DNA of 64,000 bases from an uncultured Clostridia bacterium (GCA_947632025.1 CANRNN010000001.1:1-64000); one strand, 5' to 3'; numbered from the stretch's first letter, positions 8,592 to 18,709 are shown. Translations and numbers: made by a program. The notes: generated by a model from the sequence alone, not told the origin.

Positions 8592-9506
8592 TCAAATAAT
8601 AGTTCCGCCGTTCGGGTGGAGTATCTGTCCTGTCATATAGCTTGAATCGCAGCTTGCGAGGAATACATAGCTGGGCGAGATTTCACAGGGCTGTCCCGCT
8701 CTCATCATTGGAACGGGTGAGGTTTCACACCCGAATCCTGCGACCTCCTCCGCTGAAAACGACGCAGGAATAAGCGGTGTCCAGATAGGTCCGGGAGCCA
8801 CGGCGTTCACTCGTATACCTTTATCCGCAAGCGACAATGCAAGCGACCTTGTAAGCGCTACTATCGCGCCCTTTGTTGCACTGTAGTCTATCAGATCCTT
8901 ATTTCCGGCAAACGCCGTGACTGACGCTGTATTTATTATAGAACCTCCGCTTTTGAGATAGGGAAGGGCAGCTTGGATAAGGTAGAAAAATGAAAAAACA
9001 TTGTTCCTGAATACAAGCTCCAGCTGGTCATTAGAAATATCGAGAATGCTTCTTCGTACAAATTGAAACGCGTGATTATTTACGAGAATATCAAGGCTTC
9101 CGAATCGGGCAAACGTCGCTTTTACACATTTGCTGCAGAATTCGGGGATTTTCAAATCGCCGCGGAGCAGGATACATTCTCCGCCAAGGTCTTTGATGTG
9201 CTTTGCGGTATCTTCCGCGTCCTTGTCCTCATCATAGTAAACTATGGCTACAGCCGCACCTTCTTTCACGAAATCGTAGGCGACAGCGCGTCCGATACCG
9301 CTGTCGCCTCCAGTTATCAGCGCGACCTTTCCCTCAAGCCTGCGGGCATCAGAATTCCGCTCCGACATCGGCAGCGGCTCCATAACATACTCGAATCCCG
9401 GCTGACGATTTTGGTGTTGAGCGGGTCTGCGGTCTTGGGCGCAGCTGTTTTTTTCGGTAAAATCATAGCCTTTTTCATTTGAGCAATTGCAGTTACATTT
9501 ATACAT
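8592..9506 (-). CDS. SDR family oxidoreductase
   Basis: KVALITGGDSGIGRAVAYDF, DILVNNHAFQ, YSATKGAIVALTRSLA. Confidence 0.92.
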   Translation of the reverse strand: MYKCNCNCSNEKGYDFTEKNSCAQDRRPAQHQNRQPGFEYVMEPLPMSERNSDARRLEGKVALITGGDSGIGRAVAYDFVKEGAAVAIVYYDEDKDAEDTAKHIKDLGGECILLRGDLKIPEFCSKCVKATFARFGSLDILVNNHAFQFVRRSILDISNDQLELVFRNNVFSFFYLIQAALPYLKSGGSIINTASVTAFAGNKDLIDYSATKGAIVALTRSLALSLADKGIRVNAVAPGPIWTPLIPASFSAEEVAGFGCETSPVPMMRAGQPCEISPSYVFLASCDSSYMTGQILHPNGGTII

Positions 9507-9672
9507 AGCAAAACCTCCTCGCGATATTTTATTCTTTATATTTATAAAATTGCAAGTACAGCATTTTTTTCTCTTGTGTGAAATAATAGATCCCGATATT
9601 GAGATAAATTACAAAATTACGCTCGAATAATCGAAAAGTGAAATATTTTTATGAAAAATATGCGGAAATATA

Positions 9673-9701
9673 TTGACAAATACAAAATAATGTGATACAA
9701 T
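9673..9701 (+). promoter_or_regulatory. Sigma-A type promoter of the lysine riboswitch/dap operon
   Basis: TTGACA, 17 bp, TACAAT. Confidence 0.65.
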
Positions 9702-9716
9702 GAAATGTATGAAAAT

Positions 9717-9928
9717 ATGATAGAGGTGCGGGGCTGATAAGTAACGCGTCAGCAGGCACCCGGACGTTGAAGTTTTCCTTAAGATGCGTAGATTTCAGGC
9801 GTATCTGCGGTACTTGCGGACGGGGCGGCTTTTCGGGAAGCGCGGCGTGAAAGGCAGTACCGCCGAGGAGCGCGTATTCCGAGGTGCGTGTTATCCGGTT
9901 GTGCGTCGAACAGGCGTATGACTGTCAT
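9717..9928 (+). ncRNA. Lysine riboswitch (L-box)
   Basis: ATGATAGAGGTGCGG..AAGTAA, AAAGGCAGTACCGCCGAGGAG and terminal ACTGTCAT match L-box core segments; P1 ATGATAG/CTGTCAT pairs; located directly upstream of asd-dapA-dapB. Confidence 0.88.
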
Positions 9929-9979
9929 CGACTTGCTTGATGGAGCGCTATCGCAATATTTAGCCGCACATAAAGCCTG

Positions 9980-10012
9980 ACCGATGATTATGCCTCATCG
10001 GTTTTTTATTTT
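9980..10012 (+). terminator. Riboswitch expression-platform terminator
   Basis: ACCGATGA ttatgcc TCATCGGT TTTTTATTTT. Confidence 0.85.
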
Positions 10013-10042
10013 ACTTAAATCAACAAAAGGAAGGTAAGAACA

Positions 10043-11125
10043 ATGAAACAACAGTACAAGGTCGGAATCATTGGAGCTACGGGAATGGTAGGACAGCGTT
10101 TCGCGACGCTGCTTGAAAATCACCCGTGGTTCAAGGTGACTGCTCTCGCGGCATCACCGCGCTCGGCGGGGAAAACTTACAAGGAGGCAGTGGGCGACAG
10201 GTGGTATATGGATACCCCTATGCCCGCGAATATGGCGGATATCGTCGTGATGGACGCGTCCGCTGATGTTGAGAAGATCGCGTCTATGGTGGACTTCGTG
10301 TTCTGCGCGGTTGATATGAAAAAGGACGAAATTAAGGCTCTTGAGGAAAAATATGCTAAGGCTGAATGCCCTGTGATGTCAAACAACTCCGCTCATCGTT
10401 TTACCCCCGACGTTCCTATGATAATTCCGGAGGTGAACGCGGATCACGCAGAAATAATCAACGCACAGAGAAAACGTCTGGAAACAAAACGCGGATTTAT
10501 TTCAGTAAAGAGCAACTGCTCGATACAAAGCTATGTTCCCGCTCTCTCTCCGCTGAGAAAATTCGGTATAACCGAAATACTTGCGTGTACTTATCAGGCA
10601 ATTTCGGGAGCAGGCAAAACGTTTGAAACTTGGCCCGAAATGGTCGACAACCTTATCCCGTATATCGGCGGTGAGGAGGAAAAGTCCGAGCAGGAGCCGC
10701 TGAAGGTATGGGGTCATATTGAGGGTGACAAGATAGTCAAAGTCGAAAAGCCGTCCATTACAACTCAGTGCCTGCGCGTGCCTGTTTCAAATGGTCACTT
10801 TGCGGCGGTATTCGTAAGATTCGAGAACAAGCCCTCAATCGAAGAGATCAAGAAGATATGGGCAGAGTATTCGGCAGAGCCGCAGGAGCTGAAGCTCCCG
10901 TCTGCACCGAAACAGTTCCTCAACTATTTTGAAGAGGATAATTTCCCTCAGGCTAAACTCCACAGAAATCTTGAGGGAGGTATGGCTATCTCTATCGGAC
11001 GTCTTCGTCCCGATACGCAGTATGATTACAAGTTCGTCTGCCTTTCGCACAATACTCTGCGCGGCGCGGCGGGCGGCGCGGTCGAAATGGCGGAGCTTCT
11101 CGCGGCAAAGGGTTATCTGGACTGA
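10043..11125 (+). CDS. asd: Aspartate-semialdehyde dehydrogenase
   Basis: KVGIIGATGMVGQRFATLL, SNCSIQSYVPALSPL, AISGAGKTFETWP. Confidence 0.95.
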   Translation: MKQQYKVGIIGATGMVGQRFATLLENHPWFKVTALAASPRSAGKTYKEAVGDRWYMDTPMPANMADIVVMDASADVEKIASMVDFVFCAVDMKKDEIKALEEKYAKAECPVMSNNSAHRFTPDVPMIIPEVNADHAEIINAQRKRLETKRGFISVKSNCSIQSYVPALSPLRKFGITEILACTYQAISGAGKTFETWPEMVDNLIPYIGGEEEKSEQEPLKVWGHIEGDKIVKVEKPSITTQCLRVPVSNGHFAAVFVRFENKPSIEEIKKIWAEYSAEPQELKLPSAPKQFLNYFEEDNFPQAKLHRNLEGGMAISIGRLRPDTQYDYKFVCLSHNTLRGAAGGAVEMAELLAAKGYLD

Positions 11126-11152
11126 TAGGTGTTATAACTGTTAGGAGGATTT

Positions 11153-12046
11153 ATGAGCAAGACAATTTTCACGGGCTGCGCGACCGCTATCGCCACCCCT
11201 ATGAACGCTGACGGCAGCATAAATTACGAGGAATTCGGAAAGCTCATTGATTATCAGATAGAAAATTCCATTGACGGAATAGTTATCTGCGGTACTACGG
11301 GCGAATCCGCGACAATGACTGACGAGGAGCATATCGAGGTGCTGCGTTACGGCATAGAGCGCGTAAATCACCGTGTCCCCGTAATCGCGGGCGCGGGCAG
11401 CAATGACACCGCTTATGCTGTTGAGCTTTCAAAGGAAGCCGAGAAACTCGGCGCGGACGCTCTTCTTCAAGTCACTCCATACTATAATAAAGCGTCGCAG
11501 AGAGGGCTTGTAAAGCATTTTTCGACGATAGCTGACGCTGTGAATATACCGAATATTCTTTATAATGTTCCCAGTAGAACAGGCGTGAATATTGCGGCGG
11601 ATACTTATATTGAGCTTTCAAAGCACCCGAATATCACTGCCGTAAAGGAAGCGTCGGGCAATATGGCGACTGTTATGGATATTTCAGCGTATACCGACCT
11701 CGATATTTATTCGGGAAATGACAATGAGGCACTTTGCTGTCTGGCACTCGGAGGAAAGGGACTTATTTCCGTTACTTCAAACGTAGCTCCGAAAGAAAAA
11801 CACGATGAAATAAAACTTTATCTTGAAGGAAAGCACGAAGAAGCTCTGGCTGTACAGAAAAAGCTTTTGGCGCTTGATAAAGCTATGTTTATGGACGTAA
11901 ATCCTATTCCTGTAAAGGAAGCTTTGAATATTATGGGATTCAGGGCAGGGGAGTGCAGGCTTCCGCTGTGTTCAATGACAGACGAAATGAAAGCAAAGCT
12001 GCGTTCTGTTATGGAGCCTCTAGGACTTGTCGGAAAAGTAAAGTAA
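11153..12046 (+). CDS. dapA: 4-hydroxy-tetrahydrodipicolinate synthase
   Basis: GIVICGTTGESATMTDEEH, YNVPSRTGVNI, AVKEASGN. Confidence 0.96.
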   Translation: MSKTIFTGCATAIATPMNADGSINYEEFGKLIDYQIENSIDGIVICGTTGESATMTDEEHIEVLRYGIERVNHRVPVIAGAGSNDTAYAVELSKEAEKLGADALLQVTPYYNKASQRGLVKHFSTIADAVNIPNILYNVPSRTGVNIAADTYIELSKHPNITAVKEASGNMATVMDISAYTDLDIYSGNDNEALCCLALGGKGLISVTSNVAPKEKHDEIKLYLEGKHEEALAVQKKLLALDKAMFMDVNPIPVKEALNIMGFRAGECRLPLCSMTDEMKAKLRSVMEPLGLVGKVK

Positions 12047-12067
12047 CCTTCTGAAAGGAATTGCAAA

Positions 12068-12832
12068 ATGACTAAAATTGCTGTAACAGGCGCGTGCGGA
12101 CGTATGGGACGCGTTATTGCGGGACTTTGCGCCGAGCGTGAGGATTGTGAAATCGTTGCGGGAATCGACAAGCTGGGCGAGAAATATTCCGATTTTCCCG
12201 TATATAAAAGCATTTTCGATATGCCCGAAAAGCCCGATGTTATAATTGATTTTTCGCACCCGTCGGCGCTTGACGACCTGCTTTCATACTGCAAGATGAA
12301 CAGTGTGCCCGTCGTTATCGCGACGACGGGTTATACCGACGATGAGCGTGCGAAGATAAATTCGGCATCGTCGCAGATACCTGTATTCTTTACATTCAAT
12401 ATGTCGCTCGGCATCAATCTTCTTGCGGAGCTTGCCAAAAAAGCCGCACAGGTACTCGGCGGGCAATTCGATATCGAAATCGTTGAGAAGCACCATAACC
12501 AGAAAAAAGACGCTCCTTCGGGAACGGCGATAATGCTTGCGGAGGCAATAAATGCAGAACTCGGCAACAAGGATCACTACGTCTATGACCGTCATTCCGT
12601 AAGAAAGCCCCGCGGTAAGGACGAAATAGGTATGCACTCCGTCCGCGGCGGCACAATAGTCGGAGAACATGATATAATTTTTGCCGGACATGACGAGGTA
12701 ATAACTCTTTCTCACTCTGCACAGTCGAGAGAGGTTTTCGCTGCGGGCGCTGTGAACGCTGCCGTGTTCTTAAGCGGCAAGCCCGCCGGAATGTACGCTA
12801 TGAGCGACCTTATCAAGGAGGATCAATTATGA
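12068..12832 (+). CDS. dapB: 4-hydroxy-tetrahydrodipicolinate reductase
   Basis: IAVTGACGRMGRVIAG, EKHHNQKKDAPSGTA, GEHDIIFAGHDEVITLSHSAQSREVFAAGA. Confidence 0.96.
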   Translation: MTKIAVTGACGRMGRVIAGLCAEREDCEIVAGIDKLGEKYSDFPVYKSIFDMPEKPDVIIDFSHPSALDDLLSYCKMNSVPVVIATTGYTDDERAKINSASSQIPVFFTFNMSLGINLLAELAKKAAQVLGGQFDIEIVEKHHNQKKDAPSGTAIMLAEAINAELGNKDHYVYDRHSVRKPRGKDEIGMHSVRGGTIVGEHDIIFAGHDEVITLSHSAQSREVFAAGAVNAAVFLSGKPAGMYAMSDLIKEDQL

Positions 12833-13275
12833 AGCTTGAAGTTACAGAAAACGTATCTGCCGTTTCGTTCAACAACGTTCCTTTGAATAAGACTGTTATG
12901 GAGGACACGCTGAGAGTTATCGCCGAGGCGGGGATAAATGTTGATATGATCTCTATGACAGCGCCGACTTCCGAAATTTTCAGTTTCGGTTTTACAATGA
13001 ACGATGAGGACACTCCAAAACTCCTTGGCGTTGTAAAAAAACTGCGCGATATGGGCGGAGTTTCTCCGATGATAAACGGCACTAACAGAAAAATCGTTAT
13101 TAAGACGGGTGAGATGACCGAAACCATAGGTTTTGCTGCGAGAGTTTTTGAAATTCTCAATCGCCTTGAAGCAATGATTTTAATGATAACCACAGGTGTG
13201 GACGAAATTTCCGTTCTTATCCGCGACGCAGATGCAGACGCGGTGGTTGCGGCTTTTGAAAAGGAGTTTAAATGA
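12829..13275 (+). CDS. Free-standing tandem ACT-domain protein resembling the aspartokinase C-terminal regulatory domain
   Basis: VIAEAGINVDMISMTAP and GVDEISVLIRDADADAVVAAFEKEF are aspartokinase ACT-like; no kinase domain; overlaps dapB by 4 nt. Confidence 0.85.
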   Translation: MKLEVTENVSAVSFNNVPLNKTVMEDTLRVIAEAGINVDMISMTAPTSEIFSFGFTMNDEDTPKLLGVVKKLRDMGGVSPMINGTNRKIVIKTGEMTETIGFAARVFEILNRLEAMILMITTGVDEISVLIRDADADAVVAAFEKEFK

Positions 13276-14186
13276 ATAACATATTTTTAGCACTTGCGGA
13301 AAGCTCCGCGGAGAGTGCAGTTGAGAGTACGCCAAACATTACTGAAACGGTCGAGGAGCTTGTCAAAAATCCTTCGGGGATAGGCGAGTTTTTCAAGAAT
13401 TTGGGTGCTTCAATACTCGGTGTTATACCGACAATTTTGTTCGCGATACTGGTGCTTATCGTGGGACTTATCGTGTCAAAATTCGCGATTAAGCTGCTGT
13501 CAAAGGGACTGTCCAAGACAAAGCTGGAGGTTACTGTCACAAAATTTACCACGCAAATTGCAAAAATCGCGATTTATGTGCTGCTTATAACCATTGTGCT
13601 GAATATCCTCGGCATTCCGTCGGCGTCTATTGTCGCCGTTATCGGCACGGCGGGCGTGGCAATCGGACTTGCACTGCAAAACTCGCTGTCGAATGTGGCG
13701 GGAGGATTTTTGCTGATGATAACAAAGCCGTTTAAAATAGGCGATTATATCGTATCAAACGGCGTGGAGGGCACGGTGTCGGCAATCTCGATTTTACATA
13801 CAAGACTTGATTCCGTGACAAATCAGGCAATTTTCATTCCGAACGGGCTTGCGATAAATGCAACTATAATCAACAACAGCGGAAACGATACACGCCGTGT
13901 TGATCTTACGTTCTCGATTTCTTATAATGATGATTTCTCGAAAGCGCAGGAAATCATTCTTGACGTATTGAACGCTCACCCGATGGTACTTGATGATGCC
14001 GCGCCGCAGGTGCGTATGCTCGAACACGGAGAGAGCGCGATTGTAATTTGCGCTCGCGCGTGGTGCAGAACCGCCGATTACTGGGACGTTTATTTTGACC
14101 TTAACGAGCAGGTGCGCGAGGCGTTTATCGCAAACGAGATTGAAATTCCGTACAAGCAGATTGATGTTCATGTAAAAGATAACTGA
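13272..14186 (+). CDS. Small-conductance mechanosensitive channel, MscS family
   Basis: GTAGVAIGLALQNSLSNVAGGFLLMITKPFKIGDYI signature. Confidence 0.93.
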   Translation: MNNIFLALAESSAESAVESTPNITETVEELVKNPSGIGEFFKNLGASILGVIPTILFAILVLIVGLIVSKFAIKLLSKGLSKTKLEVTVTKFTTQIAKIAIYVLLITIVLNILGIPSASIVAVIGTAGVAIGLALQNSLSNVAGGFLLMITKPFKIGDYIVSNGVEGTVSAISILHTRLDSVTNQAIFIPNGLAINATIINNSGNDTRRVDLTFSISYNDDFSKAQEIILDVLNAHPMVLDDAAPQVRMLEHGESAIVICARAWCRTADYWDVYFDLNEQVREAFIANEIEIPYKQIDVHVKDN

Positions 14187-14524
14187 TGGGATATTTTATT
14201 ACCGAAGCCGAAAGGAAGGCACTTCATTCGACTTGTTTCCACGAGTTTATGAAGAGCGAATATAACGGCGAATGTTGGCATGAGGATTCACTATTGCTTT
14301 CAGATGACGAATTTTCAAGGCTTGGGCTTTATAAGATATTCAAGAAAGTGATTCCGGATTATGATCCTTATGGTATTGTTTCCGTTATGCGTGAGCAATG
14401 GGAACAGGTGAAAATTCTCGCGGAAAAAGCGGGCGGTGAAATCCTCGAATGTATTTTAGAAGCGGACAAATGGGTAAACGCCTGCTTTGAGGAATTTGAC
14501 AGATTCACGATATGCGGGATATAA
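14186..14524 (+). CDS. Hypothetical protein
   Basis: 112 aa ORF overlapping the mscS stop and ending before a terminator. Confidence 0.6.
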   Translation: MGYFITEAERKALHSTCFHEFMKSEYNGECWHEDSLLLSDDEFSRLGLYKIFKKVIPDYDPYGIVSVMREQWEQVKILAEKAGGEILECILEADKWVNACFEEFDRFTICGI

Positions 14525-14526
14525 AA

Positions 14527-14560
14527 CAAAAATCCGAGCTTTGCGGCTCGGATTTTTTAT
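14527..14560. terminator. Bidirectional terminator
   Basis: AATCCGAGC tttgcg GCTCGGATT TTTTAT between convergent genes. Confidence 0.75.
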
Positions 14561-14576
14561 TTGAAACTGAATCAAA

Positions 14577-15794
14577 TCAGCGGATTCCGTACTTCTCGAT
14601 AACAAAGTCCATATCTTTGTCGCCTCTGCCCGATAGGTTAATGAGAATAGAACCTTTGCCCATTTTCTTGCCAAGTTCCATAGCATAAGCAACAGCATGA
14701 GAGCTTTCAATAGCGGGGATTATTCCCTCAAGGCGTGAGAGCTTGAAGAACGCGTCAATTGCCTTTTCGTCGTCGATAACGTCATACTTGACACGTCCGC
14801 AGTCGCGCAGAAAGGCGTGTTCTGGTCCTGAGGAAGGATAATCCAGTCCGCTTGCAACGGAATAAACCGGTGCGGGGTCGCCGTTTTCGTCTTTAAGCAT
14901 TATCGAATTGAAGCCGTGCATAATTCCTTCCGAGCCGTAGTTAAGGCTTGCAGCGTGATCTCCGAGCTTATTTCCGCGACCGAGAGGTTCAACTCCGTAA
15001 ATTTCAACAGGATCGTTCAAGAATCCGGAAAAAATTCCCATAGCGTTTGAACCGCCGCCGACACAAGCAACTACTGCATCGGGAAGCTCGCCTGTCATTT
15101 CGAGGAACTGTTCACGGGCTTCAATTCCGACTATACTCTGAAAATCACGAACCATCATTGGGAACGGGTGAGGACCTACTACGGAACCGATACAATAAAT
15201 CGTGTTCTTGTAATCTTTAAGGTAAGCTGCGAAAGCTGCGTCTACTGCTTCTTTAAGGGTTTGAAGTCCGTCGGTCACTTCCACGACGTTCGCGCCGAGT
15301 ATCTTCATTCTTGCGACATTCGGAGCTTGTTTTTTTATATCGACAGCGCCCATATAAATATCACATTCAAGACCGAAATAAGCCGCTGCGGTAGCTAAAG
15401 CAACGCCGTGCTGACCTGCGCCGGTTTCGGCGATGATCTTCTTTTTGCCCATATATTTCGCAAGCAGAGCTTCACCCATACAGTGGTTGAGCTTGTGAGC
15501 GCCGGTATGGTTCAGATCCTCACGCTTAACGTACAGTTGAACGTTTCCGATAGTTGAGGAGAGTCTTTCAAGGTAGGAGATAGGTGTAGGTCTGCCTTGG
15601 AACTCGCGGCGAATTCTGCGAAGCTCGCTTATAAACTTGCTGGATTTGCAGATAGTAAAATAAGCTTCTGTGATCTCGTCCATAGCCTTTTTGAGGTCAT
15701 CGGGGACGAATGCTCCGCCGTATTTTCCGAAATATCCGTTTTTGTCGGGATAATTTTTGAGATAGGTGTCGAATTCGATATCGCTGTATTTCAT
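14577..15794 (-). CDS. trpB: Tryptophan synthase beta chain
   Basis: [63 protein letters not shown]; start MKYSDIEF. Confidence 0.95.
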   Translation of the reverse strand: MKYSDIEFDTYLKNYPDKNGYFGKYGGAFVPDDLKKAMDEITEAYFTICKSSKFISELRRIRREFQGRPTPISYLERLSSTIGNVQLYVKREDLNHTGAHKLNHCMGEALLAKYMGKKKIIAETGAGQHGVALATAAAYFGLECDIYMGAVDIKKQAPNVARMKILGANVVEVTDGLQTLKEAVDAAFAAYLKDYKNTIYCIGSVVGPHPFPMMVRDFQSIVGIEAREQFLEMTGELPDAVVACVGGGSNAMGIFSGFLNDPVEIYGVEPLGRGNKLGDHAASLNYGSEGIMHGFNSIMLKDENGDPAPVYSVASGLDYPSSGPEHAFLRDCGRVKYDVIDDEKAIDAFFKLSRLEGIIPAIESSHAVAYAMELGKKMGKGSILINLSGRGDKDMDFVIEKYGIR

Positions 15795-15980
15795 ATTTTT
15801 CCTCCAAAATAAATATTCAAATAAATTATACCACATATTTCATCTTTTGTCAACACATTTTTCCGTTTTAGCGGCAGTTTGTTTTGTCGAAGAACAATGA
15901 ATAATTTTCTCGAAATAACAAACAATACCGTCAAGCAGGCGTGTTCTGCTTTAAGAGAAATAACTTGGAGGAATTTATAT

Positions 15981-16526
15981 ATGAAAGCAACGGGAATAGT
16001 CCGTAGAATAGATGATTTGGGAAGAATTGTAATTCCGAAGGAGATTCGCCGTACAATGAGAATAAGAGAAGGCGACCCGCTTGAAATTTACACCAGCCCC
16101 GAAGGCGAGGTAATTTTTAAGAAATACTCTCCCGTTGGGGAAATAAGCAACACTGCTTCGCAGTATGTTGACGTTTTGTCGAAAGTCGGCGGCTGTCCTG
16201 CGGTAATATGCGACCGCGATCACGTTATCGCGGTTTCCGGAATGAGTAAGAAAGAGGTCATAGAGCGTCGTGTTTCCGGTTCTCTTGAGGATCTTATCGA
16301 GCAAAGGAAATCTTATGTTCTAAAAAGCGGTGAGGATAAGCGTCTGAATCCTATTGAGGGTGTGGACAGATATGCTGTGGCGTGTTCGCCTATTCTGGCT
16401 TCCGGTGATGTAAACGGCGCGGTTATTATGCTCAGTCCCGACAGCGGCAGCGATTCTGCAACAGCAGAGCAGTCCGCGCTTGTTCAGGCAGCGGCTCTTT
16501 ATTTCGGAAAACAGATGGAAGAATGA
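15981..16526 (+). CDS. spoVT: Stage V sporulation protein T (AbrB-type regulator)
   Basis: MKATGIVRRIDDLGRIVIPKEIRRTMRIREGDPLEIYTSPEGEVIFKKYSP followed by a GAF-like domain; RBS TTGGAGG. Confidence 0.93.
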   Translation: MKATGIVRRIDDLGRIVIPKEIRRTMRIREGDPLEIYTSPEGEVIFKKYSPVGEISNTASQYVDVLSKVGGCPAVICDRDHVIAVSGMSKKEVIERRVSGSLEDLIEQRKSYVLKSGEDKRLNPIEGVDRYAVACSPILASGDVNGAVIMLSPDSGSDSATAEQSALVQAAALYFGKQMEE

Positions 16527-16546
16527 TCCCGTTATGAAAGAAAAGC

Positions 16547-16594
16547 TCAACGGCTTCTCGGCAGCCTTAAAGGTTTGCCGACAAGCCGTTTTCG
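16547..16594. terminator. Bidirectional terminator
   Basis: AACGGCTTcTCGGCA...TGCCGAcAAGCCGTT TTCGG. Confidence 0.7.
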
Positions 16595-16618
16595 GTTATT
16601 TTAGAGCGATGAAATGTG

Positions 16619-17938
16619 TTACATAATTTGGTTTAGTTTTTCTGCCGAAATGATGACGTTATCTGTCGAATTCTTCTCCAAACTTCTGAACCAGAATATT
16701 AAATTCCCGTCCGAAAGAGCGTTTAGCTCCGTTGCTCTGTCCAGCTTATCTTTGGGCATCTCAAAAACGACCGAGCTTGTCTTTCCTGTTTTCGCGTCAA
16801 GTCTGTAGAGTGTACATTCGTTGTCTGTGTGTTCAAAGTAATAAATAAATGATCCCACGATCTCATAATCTGTGATCTCGCTTGACAATTCGGCTTCAAC
16901 AGTATAATCATTGTCATCTAATTTCAGTAAATACTTCGTGCCGTAGTAAGAATCCACAAACAAGAAATAGTTCTCCGAAATGCAGAGCGAACGAATGAAG
17001 GAGCATTCTTCCGGGAAGTTTTTAAGCTCGTAGGATTCAGCAATGTTAAAGTTGCTGTCAAAGATGTTGATGTAATAAGACGTTATTCCCGCTTCATCTC
17101 TTGTTTCCAGCCCGTAAACCGTGCCGTTATACGCGCTGAATTCCATATTGCCGCTGATGGCAGCGCTTGAAGTAAATTTCAGCTCGCCGTTATCATCAAT
17201 CTCGGCGAAGATGAGGTTATTGACCCGTTTTCCTTCAATTTCCTGACAATTATGCAGAATCATAGAATTTTCGCTTGTTTTGATAATTTTCATCAATGAA
17301 GAATTGTCGTCAACATTTAATGGAACAGTATTTAGCTCTCCGTCCTCGCTGTCAATTATAAAAAGCTCGTGTCCGTTTGGTGTGGAATAAGGAGCGATGT
17401 AATATCTGCCGCCGAGTGTTATTTCGTCCAATCCGTAATTCCAATCGGGAGTTTCTATGGGTATTTCGTTTCCGCTGCTGTCAAAAAGCCGATAGCGGCA
17501 GTCATCGTCCATTATAATATAATTCCCGTTTTTGAATACATCAAGAATACCGTACCTTATAACGTCAGCTGTTTCCAGCTTATTTTCAACTATTTCATCA
17601 AGCTCAATTCTTGTCGTGCGGGATTCGTCGTGGTCCGGTTGGTTGGAGATAATTTCATTGAAAGAAGAATTTTCATTTTGGCTGTCGGAGGGGGAGAGGG
17701 TTACGCCGCTTGTTCCATGTGACGCGGGAAGTAAACCGCCCAAATGTGATGTTACACCCGACCCGATTATCAGCGTCAGGCATGCCGCGCCTGCAAGAGC
17801 TGCTCCCGCAACAGGCAGAAATGAGATCTTCGCAGAACGTTTTGCACGCTTTTCAAGCTTTTCGTTGGCTTCTTCTACGAATGTTTCGTCAATGTTTCCG
17901 AAGAACTCAGCAATGTCGTATTTTTCATATTTTTTCAA
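16619..17938 (-). CDS. Membrane-anchored protein, putative anti-sigma partner
   Basis: Short N-terminal cytosolic segment, one TM helix (FLPVAGAALAGAACLTLIIGSG), long extracytoplasmic beta-rich domain; overlaps the ECF sigma gene by 4 nt. Confidence 0.65.
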   Translation of the reverse strand: MKKYEKYDIAEFFGNIDETFVEEANEKLEKRAKRSAKISFLPVAGAALAGAACLTLIIGSGVTSHLGGLLPASHGTSGVTLSPSDSQNENSSFNEIISNQPDHDESRTTRIELDEIVENKLETADVIRYGILDVFKNGNYIIMDDDCRYRLFDSSGNEIPIETPDWNYGLDEITLGGRYYIAPYSTPNGHELFIIDSEDGELNTVPLNVDDNSSLMKIIKTSENSMILHNCQEIEGKRVNNLIFAEIDDNGELKFTSSAAISGNMEFSAYNGTVYGLETRDEAGITSYYINIFDSNFNIAESYELKNFPEECSFIRSLCISENYFLFVDSYYGTKYLLKLDDNDYTVEAELSSEITDYEIVGSFIYYFEHTDNECTLYRLDAKTGKTSSVVFEMPKDKLDRATELNALSDGNLIFWFRSLEKNSTDNVIISAEKLNQIM

Positions 17939-18492
17939 TTCAATACACCCTTTCTTTCTAAATAGTCAAGCAACTTTTTTCGTTCGCGTTTGATTATGTT
18001 GTAAACGCTTGATTCGGAAATGTTGAGCGCTTGGGAAATTTCTCCGACACCGCAGCAGTGCCAGAATCTCATCACAAGCACAAGACGTTTTTTCTTCGGC
18101 AGTCCCGCGAGAAACTGATTTACCGCGCTGAGGGTTTCGTGACGCAAAGCCGTTTCTTCAACGGAATATTCCGATTGAAGGTCGTAAATCTCGTCGATAG
18201 AGTCGGCGTTTTCTCCATTCCCGCGTTTGAGCGTGGAGAGGTTTCGCAGCTTGTCAATGGCGAGGTTGCGCACTACCTTTGTGAAATATGCCCGTAGGTG
18301 AGCGGGACGCTGCGGCGGGATAGTTTCCCACATTTTCAGCAGAGCATCGTTCACGCACTCTTCTGCGGTCAGACGGTCGGAAACTATGTTCGCGGCAATT
18401 GTTTCGCACAGCGCCCCAAACCTTTTCTGCACTTCGGAGATCGCTCTTTCGTCACGCGCAAAGAACATTTCAACTATTTCCTTATCATCCAT
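17935..18492 (-). CDS. ECF-type RNA polymerase sigma factor
   Basis: ECVNDALLKMWETIPP...LRAYFTKVVRNLAIDKLR (region 2) and GEISQALNISESSVYNIIKRERKKL (region 4). Confidence 0.9.
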   Translation of the reverse strand: MDDKEIVEMFFARDERAISEVQKRFGALCETIAANIVSDRLTAEECVNDALLKMWETIPPQRPAHLRAYFTKVVRNLAIDKLRNLSTLKRGNGENADSIDEIYDLQSEYSVEETALRHETLSAVNQFLAGLPKKKRLVLVMRFWHCCGVGEISQALNISESSVYNIIKRERKKLLDYLERKGVLN

Positions 18493-18621
18493 TTCTTCAC
18501 CTCCTGTAATGAAAGACGTAGTTTGCGCATCGTTTCGGTCAGATGTTATCCAAATAATTATACAATAAATTGATATTTCTGTCAATCAGGCAATTTTTAC
18601 TTTGAAAATAAAATAAAACAC

Positions 18622-18650
18622 TTGACAATCGTATTTTTGTGTGATATAAT
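18622..18650 (+). promoter_or_regulatory. Consensus sigma-A promoter
   Basis: TTGACA, 17 bp, TATAAT. Confidence 0.75.
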
Positions 18651-18709
18651 TTAAATATCTATAAGGTTTTTATACATATACATATATAAAAAATATTTGG
18701 GGAATAGAA

